Origin: a virus
DNA length: 41,567 nt
Direction: 5' to 3' (one strand)
Virus record (IMG/VR): IMGVR_UViG_3300015245_000022
Coordinates: 1 to 41,567 of that record
Of this stretch, positions 1 to 6,234 are shown in pieces. The translations under genes and the position numbers were made by a program. The notes below the pieces were generated by a model. It made no database searches and was not told the origin of the DNA. It saw nothing but the letters and a program-made list of their open reading frames with translations. Within the stretch, counting starts at the first letter, position 1, and each line of letters opens with the position of its first letter.

Positions 1-77
1 CGCTCGGTGTGTGTTCTAGGCGGGTCGAATAACATGTCCATCCGGCCATCGAAAATGCGGCTGTGGACGGTATTGAG
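1..77. repeat. Left copy of 77-bp exact terminal repeat
   Basis: Bases 1-77 are identical to 41491-41567. A gene crosses the join in frame (203 to 1, then 41490 to 41382), so the repeat closes a circle of about 41,490 bp. Its length equals a k-mer size commonly used by de Bruijn assemblers. It is therefore best read as an assembly overlap of a circular or circularly permuted genome, not as a biological terminal repeat. Confidence 0.95.
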
Positions 78-203
78 CGACACGCCTGTGATGGCGGCAA
101 TCTCGCGGCGAGTGAGCAGACCGTGCACAGTCTGAATTCTTTTCGCTACCCACTTGCCGTTCGATAGCCGGTCACGGACCAACCGCTCATGACTTGTCGC
201 CAT
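1..203 (-). CDS. Small helix-turn-helix protein, N-terminal part (gene crosses contig ends)
   Basis: This is the first 67 codons of a 103-residue protein whose remainder lies at 41490-41382. The ATG at 203 is preceded by a strong AACAGGGAG ribosome-binding site. Residues about 31-50 form a helix-turn-helix: a RREIAAITGVS helix, then a LNTVHSRI recognition-type helix. The C-terminus, on the other contig end, is Lys/Arg-rich. The stop overlaps the DNA polymerase start as ATGA (41382-41385), so the two are translationally coupled. The protein could be a small DNA-binding regulator or a replication accessory protein. The fold is supported by the sequence; the role is inferred from operon position only. 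Confidence 0.8.
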   Translation of the reverse strand, partial: MATSHERLVRDRLSNGKWVAKRIQTVHGLLTRREIAAITGVSLNTVHSRIFDGRMDMLFDPPRTHTE

Positions 204-306
204 GGATGTAGCCTCCCTGTTCGAAACGATCGCCAGCGGCCGGCACGGAGGCCCTATTCGCCGCAATCGGCAATGAGGGAACTGGTCACGGACTGGCGAT
301 AGCGGA

Positions 307-1230
307 TCAGCGGCGGCGGGCGCCGCGATCCGCATTCCGGCCGCGCACATCCTCGCGCGCGGCTTCGACTTCCGGTTCGGGCCGTGGGCCGGGACCGGCG
401 CGCCGGCCAAAGGTATCGCGGTCGCGCTGTGCGGCATAAGCAGCCTCTTGCCGCTGCATATCCGCCTCGGTAGGTTCCGAAACCGCAGCGTGGGTTGTGG
501 GACGCGATGGCCGTCCAGGGCCACGCTCAGGTGTTCCAGGAACCGCGGCTTGTTCTGGTGTCACAGTGATGGATGGTCCGATCGCTCCGGCCACCGGCGG
601 TGTATCGCCACTTATCCCGGTCCACTCGACAATGGCGAAAGCGGGAGTGTAGATGTCCTTATTCCAAGTCTTATGGAAATATTTCTCACTGTACATTTCC
701 AGGACTGGAACCAGTAAGTCACGTTCGCTGCTGGAAATTCGCCGAGCGAATTCTTCCATCAATTTGCGGCACATTTGCAGGCCGCCGCGAGACGTCGGCT
801 TGTAGACCAGATCGGTGCCCTTGTCTGGCCCGTCGATAATCTTCATGTCGATGGAGATCTGGAAGGACCAACGAGGTTGCTGATCGGCTTGGGCGCGTTT
901 GTCGGTTTCCAGTTCAGGTAAATTGCCGATCATAGGTACGGGTTCGGTGATTGGCCATAGCAGCGCGGCCGGCTCGTTATCGACGGTATACGCGATCTCA
1001 TTTGTCGAGCGCTTGAAAGCGATGTAGCCGTGTTGAATAGTCATCGGATTGACAGCGAGAAGCGCCCGCTCGTCAAGTTGTGTGCTATCCTGACCGAAGA
1101 CCCAAGCGCCGGAATCGGTCAGGCGCAAAATTGGCCGGCCATCATCGGTCGAAATCGCTGCGGCAGCCTTGACCAGCGCTGCCGCATACCGCTGCATGCC
1201 ACTGTCGTTTTTCATAAGGTCTGTAGACAT
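307..1230 (-). CDS. Phage replication-operon protein, possible ssDNA-binding protein
   Basis: This 307-residue protein lies between a DUF2800 nuclease gene (27 bp upstream) and the HTH/polymerase pair. In many phages this slot next to DUF2800 and polA is held by a DUF2815-type ssDNA-binding protein. I cannot see a diagnostic motif, so SSB function is inference from position. The N-terminal two-thirds looks globular with beta-rich stretches (WSFQISIDMKII). The last 80 or so residues are Pro/Arg/Glu-rich and end in a basic RNADRGARRR tail, probably disordered and able to contact nucleic acid. The ATG at 1230 has only a weak AAGTGAG ribosome site. Confidence 0.8.
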   Translation of the reverse strand: MSTDLMKNDSGMQRYAAALVKAAAAISTDDGRPILRLTDSGAWVFGQDSTQLDERALLAVNPMTIQHGYIAFKRSTNEIAYTVDNEPAALLWPITEPVPMIGNLPELETDKRAQADQQPRWSFQISIDMKIIDGPDKGTDLVYKPTSRGGLQMCRKLMEEFARRISSSERDLLVPVLEMYSEKYFHKTWNKDIYTPAFAIVEWTGISGDTPPVAGAIGPSITVTPEQAAVPGTPERGPGRPSRPTTHAAVSEPTEADMQRQEAAYAAQRDRDTFGRRAGPGPRPEPEVEAAREDVRGRNADRGARRR

Positions 1231-1257
1231 TTGGTACTCACTTTCTCGATTGATATT

Positions 1258-2409
1258 TTAAGCGATCGCCTTCAGCATGTTGCCGAGCCGGGTGAAGGTG
1301 CCTTCGTCGGGGGTGTCCCGCCTCACCAGCTTCTCGCCGTTCTCGTTACGCTCGATGTGGGTTTTGAAGAACCGAGCGACTTTTTTGTCGGGCGCCTGGA
1401 TGGCCTTCAGTCTCTTCTCCGCTTGTGCTGGCGAAATGCATTTCTTCACTGTGCGGTCGGCAAGTGGGACCCCCATGCGACCGAGCGAAGCCCAGGCCGC
1501 GTCTTCGTCCTTCCAGGCCCGGTTGCCGTAGGAGGTCTCCAAGCCCCATCCGGGGATCTGCACACCGGCTTGCGCGTTGCGCAGCGCCGCTGTGCGCAGT
1601 TCTTTCACATAGGCCTCGATCGCCGGTAGCTCATTCAGCCGGCGGGCCAACTCGTTGGCGCCGAGACCGGCGAGGTCCGTGGTGACATCGCCCGAGAGCA
1701 TGGTGTGATAGGCGCGGCAGTCGACCTTGCCCTTGCACCAGCGGCAGTGCTCGCCAGTGACGTAGACACGCTCGCCATCGACAGCATTTTTTAGATCCTG
1801 GACGAAGAATTGCAGGTCCTCATAGGTGTAATAACCGACTGAGGCGTATCTATCCGGGCTGAGCTTGGCGCTGGGCTGAAAGATCCAGGCTTCATAACGC
1901 TCGACGATCGGCAGATAGCTGCAATGGATTGCCGCAGCGAGGTAGAATCGCATCTGGTCGTTCTCTTCGGCATTCACCAAATGGTTGTCGCCAAACTTCC
2001 AATCGATAATGCCGCAGCGGCCGGATTTTTCATCATCGAAGATGACGTCGGCCGTGCCGAATGCACCTTCCATAAGACCTTCGAAATGTATCTTCCGCTC
2101 CTGATCGCAGTAGGCACCTATTGGCACAGTGTCGTCGAAGAAGCCGAGTGCCGGCCATACCTTGTCGCGGAGCATATCTTCCGTGATGCGCACGCTTTCC
2201 ATCTCGATGCCTTTGAATTGCCGGGACAGCTCTTCTCGGTCCATGTTTTCGCGGATCGCGGTCTCAGTGATGCTGTGCAGCGCCGTGCCGGTGGCCGCGT
2301 AGATATTCCAGCCTTCTACCGGCACGCCTTGCGACTGCTCGATCGAGGCATTGCAAATACGGCGCAGCGCGGCCGTGGAACCGCCGACAACGGTCGAATG
2401 TTTGGTCAC
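1258..2409 (-). CDS. DUF2800 PD-(D/E)XK nuclease, Cas4/AddB-like
   Basis: A 383-residue RecB-family nuclease of the DUF2800 phage group. From the chosen start the nuclease core contains H45 (TALHSITE), D121 (GTADVIF), and D136 and K138 (IIDWKFG), the classic D...DxK arrangement. C19 near the N-terminus together with C222, C225 and C231 (HCRWCKGKVDC) matches the split four-cysteine iron-sulphur staple of Cas4 and AddB. The start chosen is the GTG at 2409, because it overlaps the upstream stop as GTGA and removes a non-conserved 21-residue extension. The likely role is processing of DNA ends during phage replication or recombination. Confidence 0.88.
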   Translation of the reverse strand: MTKHSTVVGGSTAALRRICNASIEQSQGVPVEGWNIYAATGTALHSITETAIRENMDREELSRQFKGIEMESVRITEDMLRDKVWPALGFFDDTVPIGAYCDQERKIHFEGLMEGAFGTADVIFDDEKSGRCGIIDWKFGDNHLVNAEENDQMRFYLAAAIHCSYLPIVERYEAWIFQPSAKLSPDRYASVGYYTYEDLQFFVQDLKNAVDGERVYVTGEHCRWCKGKVDCRAYHTMLSGDVTTDLAGLGANELARRLNELPAIEAYVKELRTAALRNAQAGVQIPGWGLETSYGNRAWKDEDAAWASLGRMGVPLADRTVKKCISPAQAEKRLKAIQAPDKKVARFFKTHIERNENGEKLVRRDTPDEGTFTRLGNMLKAIA

Positions 2410-2621
2410 TGGTCTTTTTCCTTTGTGTCGGCAATGGCCGAGTCGACGCGATCGGCGCTCGCGGTCAGGCAACCGGCGAGGAACCTCGCTTCGTCGGGTG
2501 TGATGGCTATGGTGGGCGGATCGAACTGGAGACGCACGCAGCCAAAGCCGTCTACAACCGTGACATGGTAATCGGTAGTCTTGCCCGTGTAAGCCACGCC
2601 ATGGACTTCCTTTATCGTCAC
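2406..2621 (-). CDS. Small conserved-looking phage protein
   Basis: This 71-residue protein starts with GTG at 2621 behind an AAAGGAAA ribosome site and overlaps the DUF2800 nuclease start by 4 bp (GTGA). The sequence has alternating beta-type stretches (DYHVTVV, VRLQFD) and an acidic C-terminal helix ending TKEKDQ. I do not recognise the family. Tight coupling to the nuclease suggests a partner or an early accessory protein, but nothing in the sequence shows a reaction. Confidence 0.72.
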   Translation of the reverse strand: MTIKEVHGVAYTGKTTDYHVTVVDGFGCVRLQFDPPTIAITPDEARFLAGCLTASADRVDSAIADTKEKDQ

Positions 2622-2642
2622 AGGACTATTTCCTTTCGGGAA

Positions 2643-2945
2643 TCAATATGTCAGGATCTTTGCCCGTTGGCACAACCTGGCATGCACATAGGGCACATGA
2701 TGCTCCAGATCTGTGAAGCAGAGTCCGCGCTTTAGTGCAGCACGTCCGACACGCCCCTTCGCATCCGCCAGCAAGCGTCGCCGGATATGCGCGTGTGCGA
2801 TGGCCTGTTCGAACTGTTTTTTCTGCTTTTCGTGCCATTTGGATTCCTGACCGCAGGCGAACATCAGTCCGGGGATGCAGCATACGAGCAGTGTGGCGTA
2901 GACGATGACGCAGAAACTGACGATATGAATTGCAAGGTCGACCAT
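2643..2945 (-). CDS. Small single-pass membrane protein heading the replication operon
   Basis: This 100-residue protein has one strong hydrophobic segment at residues about 4-30 (rich in V, I, F and L with CC in the middle), followed by a Lys/Gln-rich amphipathic helix and an Arg-rich tail. The predicted topology is N-terminal anchor with a basic cytoplasmic domain. The start at 2945 follows an AACAGGGAG ribosome site, the same leader seen before three other genes. It is the first gene of the leftward replication operon. Possible roles include membrane tethering of replication or modification of the host envelope; neither is shown. An overlapping frame at 2626-2883 is rejected. Confidence 0.7.
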   Translation of the reverse strand: MVDLAIHIVSFCVIVYATLLVCCIPGLMFACGQESKWHEKQKKQFEQAIAHAHIRRRLLADAKGRVGRAALKRGLCFTDLEHHVPYVHARLCQRAKILTY

Positions 2946-2979
2946 GACGAAAAACTCCCTGTTTTCATTTTATGTGTAA

Positions 2980-3009
2980 TTTCTAGCGTCAAATATCCGG
3001 AGGTGTCAA
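2980..3009 (-). promoter_or_regulatory. Candidate leftward sigma70-type promoter for replication operon
   Basis: On the minus strand TTGACA (3009-3004) is followed by an 18-bp spacer and TAGAAA (2985-2980, 4 of 6 matches to TATAAT). It lies 35 bp upstream of the first leftward gene (start 2945) and overlaps the start of the divergent VRR-NUC gene at 3010. The spacing matches the clearer promoter at 11778-11807. Confidence 0.5.
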
Positions 3010-3288
3010 TTGCTGGAAACGAGTTTAGAGACGAAATTGCGCCTGTTGGTGCAAAAGATGGGTGGTTTTTGCATCAAGCTCAACCCCCAGTGGAATATCG
3101 GGATCCCCGATCGCGTCATAATTCTACCTAAGCGTGTAATCTTCGTAGAATTGAAACGGCCGGGCAGCCGGCGGCTATCGACGACGCAGAAATTCTGGCG
3201 CGACCGTCTACAACTCCTAGGTTGTGAATACTGGCTTTGCAATTCGGAGCAGAGAATCGAAGAAATGCTGATGCCGACGCGGGTATGA
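3010..3288 (+). CDS. VRR-NUC domain nuclease
   Basis: This 92-residue stand-alone VRR-NUC domain (PD-(D/E)XK superfamily) is typical of phages, where it usually neighbours a SNF2-type helicase, as here from 4519. The visible catalytic set is D34 in GIPD, then E47 and K49 in FVELKRPG. The start is TTG at 3010, six bases after a near-perfect GGAGGT ribosome site; no ATG fits better. Such proteins cut branched or flapped DNA, and a role in processing replication intermediates is expected. Its base composition is less GC-rich than most of the genome. Its stop lies inside the terminator of the convergent outer-membrane protein gene. Confidence 0.88.
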   Translation: MLETSLETKLRLLVQKMGGFCIKLNPQWNIGIPDRVIILPKRVIFVELKRPGSRRLSTTQKFWRDRLQLLGCEYWLCNSEQRIEEMLMPTRV

Positions 3289-3314
3289 AAAAAGCGGCGC
3301 ATCGATGGCGCCGC
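3288..3314 (-). terminator. Rho-independent terminator of the outer-membrane protein gene
   Basis: The stem GCGGCGC (3294-3300) pairs with GCGCCGC (3308-3314) around a 7-base loop. On the minus strand the hairpin is followed by six T (3293-3288). It ends the transcript of the 3352-4047 gene and overlaps the last base of the VRR-NUC stop. Confidence 0.85.
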
Positions 3315-3351
3315 CGAGTATCCTTTGGGAGGAAACGTGTGCAGGTGTTTC

Positions 3352-4047
3352 CTACTGCACAGGGAGCTTATACGTGATCCCGAACAGCCCGACAAGAGCT
3401 GAAGTATCGGTCTTGACGGAAAAGTTCCGTTCGTCGACGAGTGTCTCCTCGCCATAATTCACATACCGGCCGAGACCTTTCAGGTACCAGTTGTCATAAA
3501 GCCGGCTTTCGAAGCCGAGTTCACCGTAGTAGCCAAAGAAATCCGGGACCTTGAGGTGATCGCCACCTGCCAGACGGATGTCGTCCATCGAGGCGCCGGC
3601 AATACCGCCACTCACATAGAAGAGCGTGTCGGGACTGAGCATCAGGCCGAGGCGCGGTCCGAAAACATAACCCCAATCCTGTTCCGCGGACACGAGGTCC
3701 GTGCCGTCGACCGTGGTCTTGAACTCGGCATTGCCGAGGTTCAAGCCCCCCTGCACGCCAAGCACGATCCGGCCCATGACATGATAGTCGGCGCCGAGCT
3801 GCACTTCTCCGAACAGTCCATCCCGACCGAGGCTATCGATCGTGGCGCTATTGCCATAGTCGTCGGTGGCTTTCAGTTTGTCGTCCTGAAAATTATATCC
3901 ACCCAGAACGCCCACCCAGATTTCCAACGCTGTGCCGCTCGGGGTGACCGAAGGCGTGTCCTTCAATCCAGGGTTGTAAATATCCGCCGCATGCGCGGCG
4001 GAGACCCCCACAATCAGCAAAACGATTGTTGCAAGACTGCCTTTCAT
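3352..4047 (-). CDS. Outer-membrane beta-barrel protein, Omp25/RopB-like (phage-borne)
   Basis: This 231-residue protein has a textbook signal peptide: MKGS, then a hydrophobic core and an AHA cleavage site after residue 20, giving a mature N-terminus ADIYNP. The mature part consists of alternating amphipathic strands with Gly/aromatic turns (LGGYNF, VLGVQGGLNLG, FYVSGGIAG, LVGLFGITYKL), as in the 8-strand Omp25/Omp31/RopB porin-like family of alphaproteobacteria. It ends in PVQ rather than the usual terminal aromatic residue, which may slow BAM-dependent assembly. It is a lone leftward gene with its own ribosome site (GGAGAA) and terminator, inserted between rightward DNA-metabolism genes like a moron. 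The likely effect is a change to the host surface, for example superinfection exclusion; this is inference. Confidence 0.85.
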   Translation of the reverse strand: MKGSLATIVLLIVGVSAAHAADIYNPGLKDTPSVTPSGTALEIWVGVLGGYNFQDDKLKATDDYGNSATIDSLGRDGLFGEVQLGADYHVMGRIVLGVQGGLNLGNAEFKTTVDGTDLVSAEQDWGYVFGPRLGLMLSPDTLFYVSGGIAGASMDDIRLAGGDHLKVPDFFGYYGELGFESRLYDNWYLKGLGRYVNYGEETLVDERNFSVKTDTSALVGLFGITYKLPVQ

Positions 4048-4136
4048 TGTCTATTTCTCCATTCGTGCGCAGAATCGCGCAAACAGGGTCTAGCAAATAA
4101 AATTGTCACAGTTCTACAAAAAACAGGGAGAGTTGA

Positions 4137-4322
4137 ATGGACAGCGCGCAGATAAATGCCTTTATGGCGTGGATCGAGACACAAATTAAACTAGAAGTTG
4201 CACGAGATAACGATCCGCATTCACGAGAAACCGTCGAAGCACAGTATGACGAATCGGATTCACGTGAGCAACTAGCGAGAGCATTCGGCATGCTTGTCGT
4301 CTCGGATAGGCGGATTATGTGA
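4137..4322 (+). CDS. Small acidic protein, first gene of helicase operon
   Basis: This 61-residue, mostly helical protein starts at 4137 six bases after an AACAGGGAG ribosome site. It is the head of a rightward four-gene operon; its stop overlaps the next start as TGATG. It contains charged Glu/Arg helices and no recognisable domain. Its position before the helicase suggests an early accessory factor, but no function can be assigned. Confidence 0.7.
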   Translation: MDSAQINAFMAWIETQIKLEVARDNDPHSRETVEAQYDESDSREQLARAFGMLVVSDRRIM

Positions 4323-4522
4323 TGGTCACCGAGCATCTTGTGCAGCGGCGCGGGCAATTGTCGCCGGCCGATAACTATGTCGAATATGTCGTGCCGCATC
4401 TGATCACCGATGCGGCGGCCATCGAGACGCGCGGCAGTCGTCGGGGTACGATCATGCGGCTGATGCGCCATGCGTTCGAGGCGGGACGGGAGTATGAGCG
4501 GGCGAAGGCGACTGCCCGATGA
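4319..4522 (+). CDS. Small protein coupled to helicase
   Basis: A protein of 66 or 67 residues; the start is GTG 4319 or ATG 4322, the latter overlapping the upstream stop. The C-terminal half is an Arg-rich helix (RRGTIMRLMRHAFEAGREYERAKA). The stop overlaps the helicase start by four bases (ATGA), so production is coupled to the helicase. The family is not recognised; a helicase cofactor or nucleic-acid binding role would fit the basic helix. Confidence 0.7.
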   Translation: MMVTEHLVQRRGQLSPADNYVEYVVPHLITDAAAIETRGSRRGTIMRLMRHAFEAGREYERAKATAR

Positions 4523-5826
4523 CTCTGCCCCCGATGAACCCAATGCAAGAACGGATGATCGACTTTGCATTGGATATGCCTCATTGTGCGTGGTTTGCCT
4601 GTCCAGGTATGGGGAAGACCCGTGCTGCTTTGGATGTGATCGCACAGACTTCAGGCCGGACGCTGGTCATTGCGCCTAAGCTAGTCTGCTTGTCGGTGTG
4701 GCCGACAGAGAACCGCAAATGGGGCTATGATCACTCCATGCGCTTCCTGCACGGCCGGGACCGTCATCTCCGCGGCCGCGAGCGAGTAAGTCTGGTCAAC
4801 TACGACGCTCTCCCCTGGCTCGTCGAGCAGATGGAGCTGGAGCGCGAGTCCCCCTACGATCTTGTGATCTATGACGAGTTGTCGAAACTGAAGAACCCCG
4901 AGGCCAAGCGCTTCGCCGCGTGGGAGCATGTGCTCGGCCGGTTCGAATACCGGCTCGGCATGACCGGGACTCCGGTCGGCGCGCATCTCAAAGACCTGTT
5001 CGGCGAGATGTATGTGGTCGACCATGGCCGGTCGCTCGGCAGTGACTACCGACGGTTCTTGCGCCAGTATTTCCATGAGAACGAATACACCTACCAGCTC
5101 GAACCCTACAGCGACACCGAGGCGACGTTGCTCGATCTGATCCGGCCACGGGCGATCAGCTTCGACATCGACGATCTGGACATGCCGCCACTCATTCATA
5201 ACCCCGTCTCGCTGGAACTGCCCGGCGAGGTGGTACGCTATTATGAGGAGCTGCATGAGCACAGTCTGGTCGAAGACCTGGACGTCTACGCCATGAACGC
5301 GGCGGTGCGCTCGGGCAAGAAACGGCAGATGGCGAGCGGGACGGTGATCGATATGCAGGGCGAGCGGAAGCTGTTGCATGACGCCAAGGCCGAGCGGCTG
5401 GCGGAGATCGTCGCCGAGTTGCAAGGCCGGCCGGTGATGGTCTTCTTCGAGTTCCTGCACGACTACGAGGCAATCTGTAAGGTGCTGGGACCGACACCGG
5501 CACTCTATGGCGGGACGTCGACCCGGGATGCGGTCCAGCATGTGGAGGATTGGAACGCCGGCCGGCTGCCTGCCTTGGCCTTGCATCCCCGAAGCGCCGC
5601 GTATGGCGTAAATCTCCAAGATTCTGGGAGTGTTATCGTGTGGTTCACGATTCCGTGGTCATATGAGATGGTCCATCAAGGCACTTGTCGCCTCTGGCGA
5701 CAGGGACAGCGGAACAAAGTGATCGTGCATTATCTGATCGTGGCGGGTACCGAAGACGAACGTGTGTTCGACCGCGTCCAGGAACGCGCTGGCACGCATG
5801 ACCGGGTGATGGAGGGGTTGCTGTGA
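4519..5826 (+). CDS. SNF2-type DEAD/DEAH-box DNA helicase
   Basis: A 435-residue superfamily 2 ATPase. Walker A is PGMGKT at residues 29-34, Walker B is VIYDELS with D119 and E120, and motif III is TGTP at 149-152. A C-terminal RecA-like lobe ends with the arginine-finger motif HQGTCRLWRQGQ around 386-397, typical of phage SNF2-like helicases. The DEAH box reads DELS. The start overlaps the previous gene (ATGA) and the stop overlaps the next. Together with the VRR-NUC nuclease it probably remodels or processes replication forks and recombination intermediates. Confidence 0.93.
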   Translation: MTLPPMNPMQERMIDFALDMPHCAWFACPGMGKTRAALDVIAQTSGRTLVIAPKLVCLSVWPTENRKWGYDHSMRFLHGRDRHLRGRERVSLVNYDALPWLVEQMELERESPYDLVIYDELSKLKNPEAKRFAAWEHVLGRFEYRLGMTGTPVGAHLKDLFGEMYVVDHGRSLGSDYRRFLRQYFHENEYTYQLEPYSDTEATLLDLIRPRAISFDIDDLDMPPLIHNPVSLELPGEVVRYYEELHEHSLVEDLDVYAMNAAVRSGKKRQMASGTVIDMQGERKLLHDAKAERLAEIVAELQGRPVMVFFEFLHDYEAICKVLGPTPALYGGTSTRDAVQHVEDWNAGRLPALALHPRSAAYGVNLQDSGSVIVWFTIPWSYEMVHQGTCRLWRQGQRNKVIVHYLIVAGTEDERVFDRVQERAGTHDRVMEGLL

Positions 5827-6023
5827 TGAACAAGGCTGAAAAGCACGAGATCCGTCAGTGGGTAAGAGGCGAGAGACACCTTATGCCCCTAACGATATCC
5901 AACGAGGTCTCGGCAATACGTAGGGTTATTTTTGCAGAGCTGCGTAAGCGTAAGTTCGATTACGACAATTACCGTCGATGTTGGGTGCGCGACGTGAAAG
6001 AACCCGACCGTAACAGGGAGTAA
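5826..6023 (+). CDS. Small basic protein downstream of helicase
   Basis: This 65-residue protein starts at ATG 5826 (GTG 5823 is also possible), overlapping the helicase stop. It is rich in Arg and Lys (IRQWVRG, FAELRKRKF, NYRRCWVRDV) and mostly helical, so nucleic-acid binding is plausible. It is the last gene of the 4137-6023 operon. No family is recognised. A hairpin (6000-6034) spans its stop codon. Confidence 0.68.
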   Translation: MNKAEKHEIRQWVRGERHLMPLTISNEVSAIRRVIFAELRKRKFDYDNYRRCWVRDVKEPDRNRE

Positions 6024-6034
6024 CGATCGGGTTC
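6000..6034 (+). terminator. Hairpin at end of helicase operon
   Basis: GAACCCGACCG (6000-6010) can pair with CGATCGGGTTC (6024-6034), 10 of 11 positions, around a 13-base loop that contains AACAGGGAG and the TAA stop. There is no T run after it, so it may be a processing or weak termination structure rather than a classical terminator. The rest of 6035-6234 before the primase shows only AT-rich stretches and no convincing gene. Confidence 0.45.
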
Positions 6035-6234
6035 AGGGGTAGGCTCGCATGCATATACGGTCAGTGTCTTGCACACGACAGATGGCGCATCCGTGCCAAA
6101 AAGTCAAGGGTGCCGTAATTTGTTTTATTTTTCCCGCCATGTCGATTCCGCTCTTGCATCCATCCGCCGCCGGCCGGTAGGGTAAGCTTTCCGGAGACAC
6201 CCTGCCTCTACGATCTGCCTTTGCGGAGACGGTC

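Noticed and set aside
1-77. Native T7-like direct terminal repeat
   Set aside because: Too short for most such phages and equal to a common k-mer. A reading frame crosses the join cleanly, so an assembly overlap is the simpler explanation.
301-333. GCGGATC/GATCCGC hairpin at the end of the 307-1230 gene as a terminator
   Set aside because: Long GC-rich loop, no T run, and it lies partly inside coding sequence.
2626-2883. 85-residue Cys-rich frame overlapping the 2643-2945 membrane protein
   Set aside because: The other frame has the AACAGGGAG ribosome site, a clean membrane helix and natural composition.
6049-6180. 43-residue frame between the helicase and primase genes
   Set aside because: Composition is not protein-like, there is no conserved feature, and the leader is poorly spaced.
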